A stretch of DNA of 64,000 nucleotides from Trogon surrucura (Eukaryota > Chordata > Aves > Trogoniformes > Trogonidae): positions 4,520,001-4,584,000 of the forward strand of contig CM036623.1 of NCBI GenBank assembly GCA_020746105.1. The letters are read 5' to 3'. Made by a program: the position numbers and the translations under genes. The notes beneath the pieces are model-generated. The model had not been told where the DNA came from. It saw only the letters and a program-made list of their open reading frames with translations, and ran no database searches. Below, piece by piece: positions 1-13,700 of this stretch (position 1 is the stretch's first letter; the number at the start of each line of letters is the position of its first letter).

Positions 1-649
1 AAAAACCACTTTGCACCCCAAGGTAGATTCATATTCTACTTAATAAACAGCATCGATACATTTGTCAAGACTTCAATGTCAGCTGTCCCAAACTTTTCAC
101 ACACCAGCTTTTCTAGGAAATGGCTATACTGAGGAATCTATTCTGTTTAATTGCTTTATATTCAGCAGCTTTCATTAACCGTCCTCTAATCCGTATGACC
201 AGAAATAAATGTGGTCAGGAAAACTAACTGGTTTAACTCCTCCTATTACCAAAAAAAAAAAAAAAAAAATCTTAAATGATTTTGTTATTAAAAACAAGAA
301 AAAAAACAGGGAAAACTGATGCAACTCTATTTAATCAGTGTGGGAGTTTTTAGTAAGTTTTTGCATTAAAGACCTAAGGTCTGTCTAAAATTTCCAGCAA
401 AATACAAATCTAGAGTTTCTTACACATTTGCCTTGAAGTTAAGAGACTAATTACATTAACTGATTTATTAATAAATGGGGCTTTTTGTCTAATTATTGTA
501 AGTACTAACAGACTGGGGAACCATTTTAAATGTCTAATGTGCCTTGAAACCATTTTTTTTAGGTTAATTACACTTCTCACTAAAATCACTATAGATATGC
601 CCCTCAGGTTTTACACCAGAAGATTAAAGAACAAAGTACAGATGATTAC
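1..649 (-). other. CDIN1 intron 4 (partial)
   Basis: This is the sequence downstream of the exon 4 donor in gene direction. It is AT-rich, with a poly(A) run at about 250-269 and A-rich patches near 300. No further CDIN1 exon or recognisable repeat is visible. Confidence 0.7.
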
Positions 650-710
650 CTCATTGGCCAGCTCCAGTAATACCGGGGCAGCTGCATTTCTCATCACCCC
701 ATTCAGGTAC
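650..710 (-). CDS. CDIN1: CDIN1 coding exon 4 (residues 71-91)
   Basis: A CTTGTCTAG acceptor precedes 61 nt that complete an Arg codon (AG|G) and then encode YLNGVMRNAAAPVLLELANE. A GTAATC donor follows (644-649). The recalled human equivalent has VVKNG and LLDLANE here, so the reading differs at only a few, mostly mild positions. Phase out is 0. It is the last CDIN1 exon in the window: I found no match to the next expected segment (around DFAPSLMARLILE) in 1-649, so the rest of the gene, including the nuclease domain, continues to the left of this window. Confidence 0.94.
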
Positions 711-3700
711 CTAGACAAGACAAAGCCAGGTAAGTCTGCAGTGGCAAGAAAAAGCTCGTTTACACAAGCGTGAATCTCTTTCATGGCGGGGAAAATACCC
801 CAGTAAAGGGTATTTAATGGTAAATCTTCTAAGAAGTATTTTAAACAATCACTAGCTCCCTAGGGTTGTCTCCTATTCATCTCTGAGATAAACCAATCTC
901 AACTAAGTCACTGATAAAACCACAAAAAAAATATAAAAAAATTGTTTGGGCTTAATGACATACACATAAATGATACCTGTACTACTTAAAGATGCATCAC
1001 AGGTAAATAAACCTCTATTATTCACAGTAAAGATTCTGGGTTCCACACGACCTTCAACTATGAAGGCACGCTGTGTATCTTACTCAATTCACTATTACAC
1101 ACAAACCCATAAATTCTCAAATTTAATCAACCAGGCAGCAGTTTAAATACTATGGCTTACAGTGGTGAAATCCGAGTCTAACAGTCAAATTAGGATTCTA
1201 AAGAGAAAATACAAGAAGAAACATTTTGGATCCAATAAAGGGCGATAGAGTGTCATTCTCCCAATGGCAAAGGCTCAGCGTTGCTGGTTAAGGTTATCAG
1301 ACCACCGTGGATCCACAGCGACGTTCCTGACCATCGCTTCATGCCGGATCACCTTCCCCAATTCTGTTACTTTCACTGCTTCTGGTTTACATTTTGATAA
1401 TGCTAAAACCTGTCCTCAGGAGTTGATGGGAAGAAGCTATACTATTGGAAGCCACTTCGAGCCTTGCAGCCATGTGGAAAAGAACAATAGTTACCAACAT
1501 TTGAAGCTGCTCGTTTATCCTATCTTTATTCGCATAGCACATCATTACTGACATCATTAGAAGGCCACAGCCTTTCCAGCTCTATCATTACCTATCCATC
1601 AGAAGCCACTCTTCTGCTCATTAGTTACAGACATTGAAATTCTTTATAATTTTCTCTTTCTGTGGAATGGGTGTAACACCTTTACATAAACCTCTTCACA
1701 GAGGATGAGATGGCTTTTTGTTTGCAAGTTATTCTAAGGCTTAATGACTAAAGGAAATGGTAAAAGCTTTTAATGTAACCTATTTCAATTCTACATAAAA
1801 AAGCCACAAAATGAGATGCCTTGTGTATATTTATACATTGAAAAAAGGAGAGATCATAAACAAAATACCTAAACCAGGATGATTTACTCAAGATTCATGT
1901 TCTAAAACATGCACCTGGTTGATCGAACAGCAAAGCTAGAGCTGACAATTGAGTAATTTTCTGTCAGATATTTCTAATGCTACTGGCAATTCCATTATGG
2001 ACTAACAGGTCTCACATGCTGATGGCAACACTGTTCCGAAAAGCTTGCTGATCCTTCCTGTAATCACCTTTGTATTTGCCTAAATTTAAGACTAGCAAAT
2101 CTCATCAGAGCAGCAGAAACTACTCCACTCAACTGTACTTCTACTTGTTCCAAACAGGGACCACTGGAAATCACCGCCTTCAAAAACGGGTACCTTCTGA
2201 CCTAGGGAAGCAATGGGAGCACAATTATCTGCTTGTACGTCGCAGAGGGGGGGGACAGGAAGGGGCACACCACACACGTGGGGGTTTGGAGCAGGAATGC
2301 TACACCGGAGCACAGGAGAAGACACGTTTGTCACGTTTGTTCTTGAAGCGTTTCAAACTGGCTTCCGACTCCAGTTGTCTGCCCCTGTAGCTTACACAAC
2401 ACACCACACAGTAAATCTACTAAAACAGGACTGAGATGAGTTTTCCAACTATTAACCGGAGCATCTCTGATTCTAAAACATGTGCGTTTTATTCGGCCGT
2501 GTTAACACATTTCCAATATGAAATACCCAGAAATAGCATAAAGAGTGATTTTCCCTACCACCACCATATAGCTCCATACATAATGCATTGGTTATGTACT
2601 CCTATCATACTTCAGACAGCGCAGAAGGGGCAGGAGACCTCCCACCTGATGTGAGCCAAACTTAATCATACCTACAACCTTACTGACACCAATGCAACGG
2701 CTGCTTTGCATAAAGCAAAATTTGGTCCCACGTTTCACGTTTAGGTTGTTGGAACTAGTGACGCATCATAGAAGTGATTTAAACAATTTACCTGTGTTCT
2801 AAGGGAAGGGTTATTCACACAGCGGTTACAATTAATGTAGGGCACTTTGCTGAAACTGCTCTAGTTAACAGAAATTAAAAATTGTGTTGTGTATACATGG
2901 GTAGGAACACAACACAATTCGAAGCCAATATTCTTCCTAACCAAGAATCAACATTAGGGAAAGCGCAATGCGATCCAGTACAAATTTTTATGGAGCAATA
3001 CAATGGCTAAAGAAAATAAAATCAACTCCTCAAAAAAGCACAATTCAGACTAGACAGTCTGATACAATCAGTCTGTGCTTAGGTTTTAAATATACGACTC
3101 CGCAGAAGCACAGTTAATTGTTTACAAATGAAGGCTTTTTGCTTATTTTCCTGATTCATACAGATTAATATTAAGCATAAATATCAGACATATATAATCA
3201 CAAGTATGAATTCCCTTGCCATGCAAGCTCCTCAGATATGTCAGTCTACAAAGTAATATTTTAATTGCATATCTTTACCAGTTAGCAGTATGCCCCAATT
3301 ATGTCACTGGAATATTTTTAGTAAAGCCTATAAAAGTAACAGGCAAACTATATGGTGTAACAAATACAATTTATTAGCTTAAGATGCATACAATTGTAAA
3401 ATACTGTAAAATGACATAAAGGTTTTCATCCTCCCTTAACAGCTATTTCTGACACTTCTGTTGATAAAACAGGAGTGATCTAAAAATCAGTGCCTCAACT
3501 GGCAATACATGAATTTAGTATGTAATGTTTTTGTACTGTAACACAAACGTTGTCTTGGAAATACAAGCAACTGTAACAGACAAGCTCCCTTGCTGTAAAG
3601 GAAGTTATCATCAATATTAGTCTTGACACGGAAATCCTGTAATTACAAACTATAGGCAATATATAATAAATGCTGTAACACACAACGTAAAAAATATTTG

Positions 3701-3954
3701 CTTATCCTGAGGTAGAGTCAAGGAACTAAACCCATGCTTAGACAGACTGACCCAAAGCTGAAAAAATTCTGCACTTTTACTGAAAAACATTTTAACGCAA
3801 ACCGTCCTGTATTCCTCATCCCAAATTTGTAATTCATTGTAATAAAAAATTAGCTTTTAATCGAAAATCAGCTTCGTAAGCTTAAAAGTTAATTTACTTA
3901 TAATTGCCATGACAATTAGCAACTATGATGATACTCTTAACCGGGGTGGGGAGG
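711..3954 (-). other. CDIN1 intron 3
   Basis: This AT-rich stretch between exons 4 and 3 runs to the exon 3 donor. I see no clear transposable element and no supported gene. The short frames at 1264-1551 and 2070-2434 lack any recognisable family and are treated as chance. Confidence 0.75.
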
Positions 3955-3960
3955 TCATAC

Positions 3961-4025
3961 CTTTGGTAGTAAGTTTCGATAGCTTCGGCAGTGTGATGTT
4001 TGGCATGTGTTCTTTTGATTTGCTT
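3961..4025 (-). CDS. CDIN1: CDIN1 coding exon 3 (residues 50-70 plus two bases)
   Basis: After a TTTTACTAG acceptor the minus strand encodes [15 protein letters not shown] followed by IETYYQ and two bases (AG) of the next codon, then a GTATGA donor (3955-3960). The basic, His-rich stretch RTHAKHH and the YYQ-R junction are recognisable CDIN1 features. I recall Ser where this sequence has Thr in the IE-T-YYQ stretch of the mammalian protein, a conservative change. It enters in phase 0 and leaves in phase 2, matching exons 2 and 4. Confidence 0.95.
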
Positions 4026-4464
4026 CTAGTAAAACAAAAAAACAAAGAGTCCTTCAAATGTGTCATAGATCAAAACACAGAAATCATGACTGCCCAAACA
4101 CATGTTCTCTGGCTACACTTTGATACATAAACTGAACTGTTTTTAGATTCTGTACAGCAATGACATTCAATCTGCCTATTGAACTGAACGTCTTCAGACT
4201 GTACTGCAATGTACCATATATGTAAAAGCCAGTAAGGTCACAATAATTGAATCTAAATAAGTTTACTGAAGGCTGCAGAGGGCAAAGAAAAACTTGTTCT
4301 CTCTTTCAACCTTTGTATTAATTTTCCCTCAATTCAATTCCATCTAAGTCTGGTGCACTCTAGTTTTACAATTCAATTGGCATTTTTAACCAGGAAGAAC
4401 ATTGCTTAAAAACAACTTATTTGAAAAACTACAAAAAGTAATTCCATAGAGACTTGCCACTTGA

Positions 4465-4860
4465 CTGACACCTGTCATCTCATGATAAATGACTCCATTT
4501 TCTGCCTCTCTTGCCTTCTGCCACTCCGGCAATGGTCATTTATCATCATCTCTGTCAGCAATGGAAAGCAGCACTGACAGTGCAAGTCAGCAAACATTTA
4601 GCACATGGAACCACGCAACACAGGGAAATTATTATTGTCAGAATAATAATGGTTTAGCATAATTTATTACAGGTCCACCAAATAAGCAAAGGCTAGATGT
4701 TATTAGACAGATGGATGGGTAGGCTTGGCAGCCATCCACTGAGACTCAGGCGGTGCTTGATGTGGAAAAGGGAACATCCTCCAAACCAATCAGAAAGCTG
4801 GCAGTTCAATTACAAAGAAATAAAGGGACATTCATCATTCAATTAGGCACCTGTCAACCC
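4465..4860. promoter_or_regulatory. Candidate regulatory element in CDIN1 intron 2
   Basis: Intron 2 (4026-4883) contains four copies of the MEIS/TGIF core hexamer TGACAG/CTGTCA (4472-4477, 4552-4557, 4575-4580, 4851-4856). It also has a perfect 12-bp inverted repeat, ATGATAAATGAC at 4482-4493 pairing with 4535-4546. Roughly 0.2 copies of the hexamer would be expected by chance in this length. MEIS2 is CDIN1's neighbour in other vertebrates, so a MEIS2-linked or autoregulated enhancer is conceivable. That is inference, because conservation cannot be seen from one genome. Confidence 0.35.
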
Positions 4861-4883
4861 TCACAAAGGAGAAAACTTCTAAC

Positions 4884-4929
4884 CTGGTACTCCTGGGAGA
4901 AGATGCTCAGCAGAGTGGACTGCGATTGA
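4884..4929 (-). CDS. CDIN1: CDIN1 coding exon 2 (46-nt exon, residues 34-49)
   Basis: On the minus strand a TTTGTTCCAG acceptor is followed by 46 nt that complete a Ser codon (AG|T) and then encode QSQSTLLSIFSQEYQ. The donor is GTTAGA, a weaker site than that of exon 1. The peptide matches the recalled CDIN1 segment that follows FPS in other vertebrates. Phase in is 2 and phase out is 0, so it joins exon 1 and exon 3 without a break. The exon is far too short to be seen by ORF length; it was found by matching the expected peptide. It lies 858 bp upstream (in gene direction) of exon 3. Confidence 0.95.
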
Positions 4930-7689
4930 CTGGAACAAATAAAAGAAGGACAAAGTTAATTACTGGAGTGCACTGCAAAGAAACAAAAGAGAAGGGAGCT
5001 TCAAAGGTAGGCCTGCTGCCCTGTAATCTAACAGAACATGAAAACAAGTGTGGAAAAGTTGTTCCAGATGAACACCTCAGACAAAGGCTTCCAGCTGCTA
5101 GGTCAAGGAGAGAGCTTACGAGGGAGGGGAGGAAAATACAGCAAGAGTTTCAAAGCAAACGAGCATATTGTTTGGGCGATTCCTTTTTTCAGCTTCAGAA
5201 TCTACAAAGTCCTATCAGGAGCAGGTAGCTGAGTTAAAAGGGAACAAGCAAACAGGAAAACAAAGCAAAATTTCCATTAATAATGGATGGAGTTAAATTC
5301 CGTCAGCAGTTGGGAACACGCCGCTTGCTCATTGGCAACATATTGAAATGCATTTCGTTAGCAGCAAGGGAACCTCTTCAGTAGCTGTCTCGTATTCAGG
5401 TTAAAAACTTCCCCCTCTGTCAGAAGTAGCATATGGGACCACTGGAACATTCCCACTGAAACTGATGTGCTTTGAAAATAGAAACTTTCACAGCAGGAAG
5501 CCGAGATTCCCCGGAGTCGGTCATTTCCAAAAGCTGCCATAAGCTTCATTCATCTAAGGCTCCACTCAATGTCAAACACCTGGCAATGAAGCAACCTGGA
5601 AAGCATTCTTCCCAAGTGGGAATTTTTCTCTCTGAATTGTTAACATTTAGAAATGGGACAAGATTTTTTAGTTCTCCCTCTGAAAGGCAATCAATACCAC
5701 ACTGCTACTGTTTTCAATTGTCCTCTGTGGATATATCTACCTCATCACATCCCGAATACAATTAATTACTCCTGATATATTTTCCTACTACATGCAACTT
5801 GAACAAATTATAGTCTCAATAAATCCAGTTTTATGGTACAGCAAAGCATTATGAATAATTAACATTTTTCCTCTCGCGAACTTACCTACCAAGGCACAGC
5901 ATAGGTAGTTCAAAGATTCAGCAACGTCTGAAATCTTGCTCCTCTGCCAGATTTCTTGTATGTGAATTTAACACCTGTATCACATCATATTATATGTACA
6001 TTAAATGCAAATGTTCTCGCCATACTTAAATGGCCTTCCTCCTTGCAATTTTCGCACCTCAGAAATACTAATTTAAGATAAGGAAGCCTTACTCTCATTT
6101 GCAGAAGGGAAAACTGAGGAACAGAATAACTAAATGGCTTGTTGAGGTTTAAACAGACAGTATGTCTATGCAACACAATACAAAAAGTTACCTCTAAACC
6201 AACCAGTTGAAGCACTAGGAGAAAAGTAACTAGATTAGTTCAGCGCTACATAAAAAGCTTACTAGTTTGTCTTATCCTTATGTATTTTGTATGTATTTTG
6301 GACTTGTCTGCCCAACGCAACATCTGTGTGACAGCGGTAACCTGAGCCTTGATCTCATGTTTACACGTGAGAATGTTCACCCAGAATACCCGCTGACGGC
6401 AGGTTAAAACTGCAGAAAAATTACAGCAACATAAACTGACTGATATATAGATTCATAAAATTCATGGATTGCGGGAAAAAAAAAATGGATTACAATACAG
6501 TAAAATATTTATCTACTTTTCAATATACATCATTCAGCACTGAGGCCAGGAGGTATGTACCACAGCGTCTCCCCAAAAGGTGCACCATCCAGTCATGGCA
6601 ATCTTCAACAAGCACATGTGAGCAAAGGAAAGAAATTAAGAATTTATACTTACATAGGCTATGTACATATGCAAACCCAGGGCATTTCAAGTTGATTTAT
6701 TTAGGGAAAAACCCTGCAGGCTCTAAGTTGGATACATATGGCCCCCTAATGGCTCTCTACATAACTATTATTATCTGCCAGATTTACATGGTCCTAACGG
6801 TAGAGCTGAATTTAGAGTAAAGATGTGGAAAAAAAACCAAAACAGGATAGCATGTAACAGAATTTCTGGTTTGAGTTCTCTCCCACTGACATACCAAATT
6901 TTGCATTTTTAGGCTATTCCCAGCATGATTACTGTACTTAAGCATCATCCTATTACACCCACTGACATATAAATAAGATTTAAGACCGCTATTCTTCTCT
7001 TCACACTCCTCACTTGACAATTTTATTTGCTCCCTTGCTATCCTTGGATTTTGCCCTTCTACTTCAGTTTAGTCCGACAGGCTTCTCCTATACTTCCAAC
7101 TGTTTGGATCATTTAGGACTTAGCACAAACACTAAAAAATTCAGTCTCAGAACTGAACAAGTTGGATATACACTGGATTGCAGTACAAAACCATTACGAC
7201 TGTGTCAAAGAGAATTATTTCAACAGCAACATTCAAAGAATTTCAAGCCTTACTACCAGAAGATCTTCCTCTCCAAGAAGTACATTTGTATCTCCACACG
7301 GCTGCTTCCATGTTGCTTGTGTTTAACATAGTTCCTCTCTTAAACACTAAAATTCCTTCTCTGCTGCTCACCGTTTCCCTGCCACAATTCCACTACCACA
7401 ACTTCCTGGCAACACAAAACAGCTCCTCAAAACACAGCTGGAGCATCTATTGTAAGATGCCACCGACAAAACTGAAACATCACAGTTTCGGGACGTGCTG
7501 AAAAAGACTTTGGAGAGGGGACAGAAGTCATGAACAAGCATTTTCATTGCAAGACAGCAGGACCACAGCTGCTGGCGCTGACAGCAGGGGTAGTGCCAGG
7601 TAAGCTAGCGTTACTTCCACAGGAGCAGCCAAATTCCTGGGGCTCCATCCGTCCTCTGATGCATCCATATGGGATTTCAAAGCAGCAAA

Positions 7690-8075
7690 TCACAGAATGT
7701 CAGAGGTTGGAAGGGATCTCAAAGATCATCTAGTCCAGCCCCCCTGCCAGAGCAGGACCACCTACAGCAGAGCGCACAGGAACGCGTCCAGGCGGGTTTT
7801 GAATGTCTCCAAAGAAAGAGACTCCACAACCTCCCTGGGCAGCCTGTTCCAGTGCTCTGTCACCCTCACGGTGAAAAAAGTTTTTTCTCATATTTTTATG
7901 GAACCTCCTGTGTTCCAGCTTCCACCCATTGCCCCTTGTCCTGTCAATGGACGTTGCTGAAAAGAGCCTGGCTCTGTCCTGACACTCCCCCTTGACATAT
8001 TTATAAACATTAATGAGGTCACCCCTCAGCCTCCTCTTCTCCAAGCTAAAGAGACCCAGCTCCTTCAGCCTTTAT
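7690..8075 (-). mobile_element. CR1 LINE, 5'-truncated 3' end
   Basis: The plus strand reads as the reverse complement of a CR1 3' end. It starts CACAGAATGTCAGAGGTTGG, then has AAGATCATCTAGTCCAGCC and the familiar CCTGGGCAGCCTGTTCCAGT block, and runs out at AGACCCAGCTCCTTCAGCC. CR1 is the dominant avian non-LTR retrotransposon, and most copies are short 3' fragments like this. At its left-truncated (5') limit a 17-bp near-identical tandem repeat (8066-8082 and 8083-8099) follows immediately. The overlapping minus-strand frame at 7730-8044 is part of the element. Confidence 0.93.
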
Positions 8076-10485
8076 GAATAAGCAGCCTTTATAAATAAGC
8101 AGACAAACTCATATAGCTGAGATCTCCAGGAAAACAAACATAACACTGAAAATATTTTTTATTCAAAATATCATTTCAGTGCTGCGTTATCACCTCTTAC
8201 AGAATCAGCTTTATAGTAAGCTGCCTGCCTTATTGGAAGGCTAGGGATATCGACATGGTTGTGTTAAGCAAGTTCTTTTGTCAAGAACCAGCTGTAGAGC
8301 CAAGTTGCAGATTTTCTGATTTTCTGAAACAAACAAACCCCCCCAATTCATAATTTTGAGTACTATCTAGTTTAAATAATTAATGAATTAACTTGCTATT
8401 CATCTGGTAGAACTAAATCCATTTGCCAGGAAAACAAGCAAACTTTCCTCTTAAATTGTGAACCAGCCACTTCCATGAAAACTTTTTCTTCTGCAATGTC
8501 AGATGGTAACAGATTTAAACTCCCAGAACTCCATTCAGAGCAACCAGCCTCACTCTTCAAATATTTTCTTTTTCTCATACACCAACATCCATAATGAACC
8601 AATTTACTTGTTGTTATTCTGTGTTGATGTTGGTGACATACTTCTATCTGAATGCCTGATGCATTTCGTGCTCTTGTCAACACATAACTGCATCTAGGCA
8701 GAAAACTACGAAATCTAAAATCTGCTACAAAATGACCATTTTTTAAAAAATAAAATAACTTATTTATAAAGATGGCAAGTCATTTCAAGGTTCCAAAGGA
8801 TATAAAGATACAAAAAATATGCTTCTCATAAAAAGTATTACCGCTATTCACATTTAGAATGGGATGTCCAAGTCAGATCAGAACAAGAGGTAAGAGGAAT
8901 TATCTCAAAGAACTTAGAGATCAGTCATGCTAGATGGACAACTGCAAGTCTGGTGCTGGAAAAGAATATGCCTTTTGATCATTTAAAACATAAGAATAAA
9001 ATTTAGTCCATTCTATTCTAATGAATCCCAGAATTTGGTAGAGAAGGAATGCTACCATCTCTGGAGAGTATTTCAGAAATTCTTTCTTTTGCAATGAGTA
9101 TTCATATATAAAAAAATAACAGATAATATGCTGATGCAGATCAGTGCTTCGTAACTACAGTCGGTACAAAACTGTGGCCAAGAAGCAGCTAGTAAGGACG
9201 AAAAGAATTTAATTGGATCAGATCATCTTGTCAACAAAGTAGGCTTCCAGATCTAGCCAAGATTTGGGGTGCTGTCCAACTTAATATTTGCTATTTATTA
9301 CAGCCTTATCAGGAGAAAATCCAAACATGACAACTTCTGCAAATATTACATTATCAGACATTGAAAATAATTAATTCTTTAGGGATAGGATAAAGCTCAA
9401 CACTTTTCTACTTTATTTCCCGAGATTACTGAAAACACAAAAGTTCAGGTACAAAACCAAGTTTTCACTTGCTTCATCTATTAATTTAAAATTTCCTTTC
9501 CCTCATCTTTGACCCCACACTTTTTGCTTAGAATAGAAAGACTAAAAATTTAGCTTTACATTTCACGTAAACACCAAACGAAGGAAGAAGAAAAGAAATC
9601 AAGTGTAAATATGAACTCCAGTATCCGTTCACAGAAGTGGACACAAGCAAGGGCAAAGCAAAGTTCATCGTGAGATAAATATACATTATCTACATAAAAT
9701 AGCCTTGATTTTTTTTTTTTTAAACAAATGAAATCTACAGAGAACAGTGCTTTATTGCTTCCCTTTTACAAAATGGATCATTCCACCTAATTTAGTTGCT
9801 AAATATATTGGTCAAAAACCTGAGTGTGGGGGCAGGAGCTGTGTTTCCAAACTTCTGAAGCTGTTATGTGTGAAATCCCAAAGTAGCAGCAACAAAGCTT
9901 CCCTTGGAGGTGGACACAGCACTGCACTCAGCTACTGCAGGAATTCAGGTAGGAGGAGAAACTGCTTCTTGCCTTCCAGGGTCTCTAGCAGGAGTAGGCA
10001 GTGCTAGCCAGAGCCCTTTATGAAATGTTCTGAAGTAGACAACGTGAGTTTCTTATTTCTAATAGCTGGAAAAGAACATCCCCTTTCCATGTATAATGAG
10101 TTTTAAAATCTTTTTAACAAATGCAATATCAAGCTTTAAAATAGAAGCTTAGGGCTAGAATTGCATGGTGCTGCTATGCTGCATTAAGAATTTAAGTCAG
10201 AAAAGAAATACATATATATTTTACAAATTTAAATGACTGGGGGTGGAAGGGGAATCCTCCTCTCAGCTACCCTGAAATTCCAGAATGGGGGTCTAAAATA
10301 CATTTTTCCTGTTACATTATCAAAGACATGAAACTCTAACAGCCTTTTAGCTCTCACCTTCTGTACTGCAAATGCTGTGGAATAGAGACTCCTAAAGAAA
10401 GCAATGTTTCCTACACTGCTTATCACACGCTAACCAGTCCACTCCTACTTCTAAAAACACTATCAATAATGGATTTCAACTAGAT

Positions 10486-10790
10486 CACAGAATCACAGAA
10501 TGTTAGAGATTGGAAGGGACCTCGAAAGATCATCAAGTCCAATCCCCCTGCCAGAGCAGGAATGCCTAGACTATGCTACACAGGAACGTGTCCAGGCAGG
10601 TCTTGAATGTCTCCAGAGAAGGAGACTCCACAACCTCCCTGGGCAGCCTGTTCCAGTGTTCCGTCAACCTCATTGAGAAGAAGTTTCTTCTCGAGTTTAA
10701 GCAGAACCTCTAATGTTCCAGTTTCAGCCCATTACCCCTTGTCCTGTCATTGGTTGTCACCAAGAAGAGCCTGGCTCCATCTAGCAGCAT
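10486..10790 (-). mobile_element. CR1 LINE, 5'-truncated 3' end
   Basis: This is the reverse complement of a CR1 3' end, close in sequence and layout to the copy at 7690: TCACAGAATCACAGAATGTT at the tail, then CCCCTGCCAGAGCAGG and CCTGGGCAGCCTGTTCCAGT, ending near CAAGAAGAGCCTGGCTCC. The similarity of the two copies suggests the same or a sister CR1 subfamily. It has no coding capacity. The frame at 10710-11102 only partly overlaps it and is not a gene. Confidence 0.92.
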
Positions 10791-13700
10791 CGGTTCCAAC
10801 GTGTCACACACGCACGGACATGTAAAGCCCTCGTGGTTTCCCAGGACCACAGGACATGGGTTACCAAGTGCCACAGTGATACCTGTAAACCAACTAAAGC
10901 CAGCCTGATGGTAAACTCCCCACCTGAGAGGAGGCGACAAGTAGTGGATTCTCAGAATTTCTTCTATGTGGTAGGATTGGAAAAAAGACTTCTTAGCAGT
11001 CTGAAGATTTCTACATGAGGATCCAGGAAGGCTCAGGAATAACACAGACCTACCATACGCACCCAAGTGCTGAAGAACATGAAAGGAGAGAGGGAGACTC
11101 ACTGACCTCTGGAGTAGTTACAGCTTTAATCCCTCCTCACTTCAGCTTTTAATATTAAACATTTCCTAAAGTTTTAATATGCTCGTGGTCACTTCTCTTG
11201 AGAATCAAGATTATTGTCTCCATACACATTTGTACTTAATCATTCACAAATCTAACACTGATTCATCAGATGTCGGTGAAGTACCAATTGAAGCTAAATC
11301 AATACACAAGTCTCTGTATATGTGCAGGTGTGTGTCAATATATGTGTTTAAAGTTGCAGTAACTAAGTGACACAGAAGTACCTCAGTCTTCAGTTACAAC
11401 AGGTAACTTCCAACATAAAAGCTTTCCAGCTATACCAGTTAAAGTCTGGGATACAAACCCAGTTTCATTAATGAAACATTACCAGGAACTACAAAGCCAA
11501 TGCATTGCTGTTGGGGAAATACTCCCATGACAAATATATTAACACTATAAAAATCCAATAAATATCTGTGTAACACGAAGTACCTCCTGATATGCCCATT
11601 TCAGTCTCAGTACCATCACATTTAAAATCAAGACAAAATTGAAGCTCAGCTCACCTGGAGAACTACAGCACTAATGAATTTTGAAATTCTCCAATATCCA
11701 GTTCAATAAACTGTACAACAGCTCAACTGAAATATTTAAATATGAACCACTTACGAAAAACGGTCTTTGCATCAAAGTCAATTTCATACCTTTGGCAAGA
11801 TCAAAAACGAGAAGCAAAAGTAAAGAGTTTGAGGAAAAAGACACTCTGCATTGCAGGATTACACTACCCGATGATAATAAAAAGGTTAAATGCAGGCATA
11901 TGGATACGGCTTTGCTGCCTATAGTCAGGGTTATGAGAATAACTGTACGACAGAGCTCCAAGAAGGCTACTTGAGAAGAGTCATCACTTCTATGACCTTG
12001 ACACTGGTTGGTCCCACAACTTCTATACAATTCAGCGATGTGCGAGAACAGATGATGGTGCAATACATAGAAATGGCAGCATTTAAAATTCATAGTAGCA
12101 TAAGGCCATTACTTTTCCCACTGGGCCACTTGAACTTTAATAATGTCTGACCTAGTTGGCCAATAAGTTCTAGCAGCAGACAGAGGAAAATTGCCAGTAT
12201 TAGATACTGTTTGAATGATTTTTCATTTGGAAAGTCTTAGATGTTCCTTTAAGAACCAATTCTTCCTGGGGACACCTCATTTTTTGGCATTTGCTGTAAT
12301 GGCCCATACATTTTAAAACAACTGCAGACTATGAACGACCTGTATCACATGTGAAAAAAACAAAGTATAAATACAAATTATCAATACAGGCAATGATAAC
12401 AAAATAATGCTAGCCATTCACAGAGATAAATTCCACCTTCTTTCACCCACACCACAAAAATCTAACTTTCAACAGCAGTAATATAAGTGTAACTCATAAT
12501 ATGCCACATTAAAATGATTACAAAGTATTTCCGATCAAGACTTGGAAAAAAGAGAAATCAGAATAGAGATATTTTTCCATTCACATATATAGGCTTACGA
12601 TGAGAACAACAATGTTATGCTTTAACAGTGGATAAATATTGGCAGGTATTATGGTTAAAAATGGAACTCTGGAACTTTTTGGTCTTATTATCTTAGTAAG
12701 CAAGTACAGAAAATAGACAGTAATTTGCCCAAGATACTGTTCTGATATTTTGTCTTTCCAGAGTTAAATAGCACAGTGCTTGCTACAGGAGTGTTTGAAA
12801 CCTACTTAAATGCCAAACTCACACAGAGATCTTTGTAAGTAAACACTCTTTTACTAATGTTTCAAGTAAAGTCTCTTCCATAAAAACAAAACTATTTTGA
12901 AAGGTTCAATTTTCAAGCTGAAAAATATTTTCAGATGCAACACATGACCACAATATATTCACAACACAGGCATAAAAAATGCAATGTTAGTGATAAAACA
13001 TGAAACTAAACCTCTCAAATATTCTGACATCAGGCTTCAATGACTACTGCATTTTTTCACCTTACACATACCAGAACCTCTCTGGTGCCCTTTGATCATC
13101 TAATCAGGGAGTCCATTGACAGAAAAAAACTGATAGGAGTCAAATTGAGTTTGCCTCCCACATTCACCTCAATAATCACAGCACTTGTCCTCCACACGTC
13201 CATCTCCCAGCATTCTCTAAAATTCTCCTTTTAACTCTACCAACAAAATTTCTCAGAAAACAAAAGAAGCAAAGGTTGAGACTAACATAAGGAGATGATT
13301 TTGCTATGTTCTTGTCTTCAACCACTCCAAGTTACTTACCAAGAAATAAAGTTTCTTAACATCCAGGAAAGAGTGAACACAGTCCAAAGCAGAGGCAATC
13401 AGGCAGGACACCAGAGACTGGCAGAAAAAACCAACACCTCTGCAAATTCCCTGTTTGCACTGAACTGTACACCAACCACACTTTATTTCCATCTACCTCA
13501 CCTAAGATTACACAGAAAACATATTTGTGAGTCTGAACTCTTAGTATCACAAACTAAATGTTGAACCATTAGACAAAAATACACAAAAGTTGTAGTTACC
13601 TGATGATGGTTGCGCAAAGAAAGATGCCCCTAGACTGCAACAGCAATAGAGCTCAACGAGCACTTTAAGGCAAAGAAACTACAATTTAAACCAGGGATTT

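Noticed and set aside
11671..12150. Overlapping frames of 86-140 codons on both strands
   Set aside because: No frame shows a recognisable family, no splice context fits, and open frames of this size on both strands at once are expected by chance in a window this long. A decayed retrocopy cannot be excluded.
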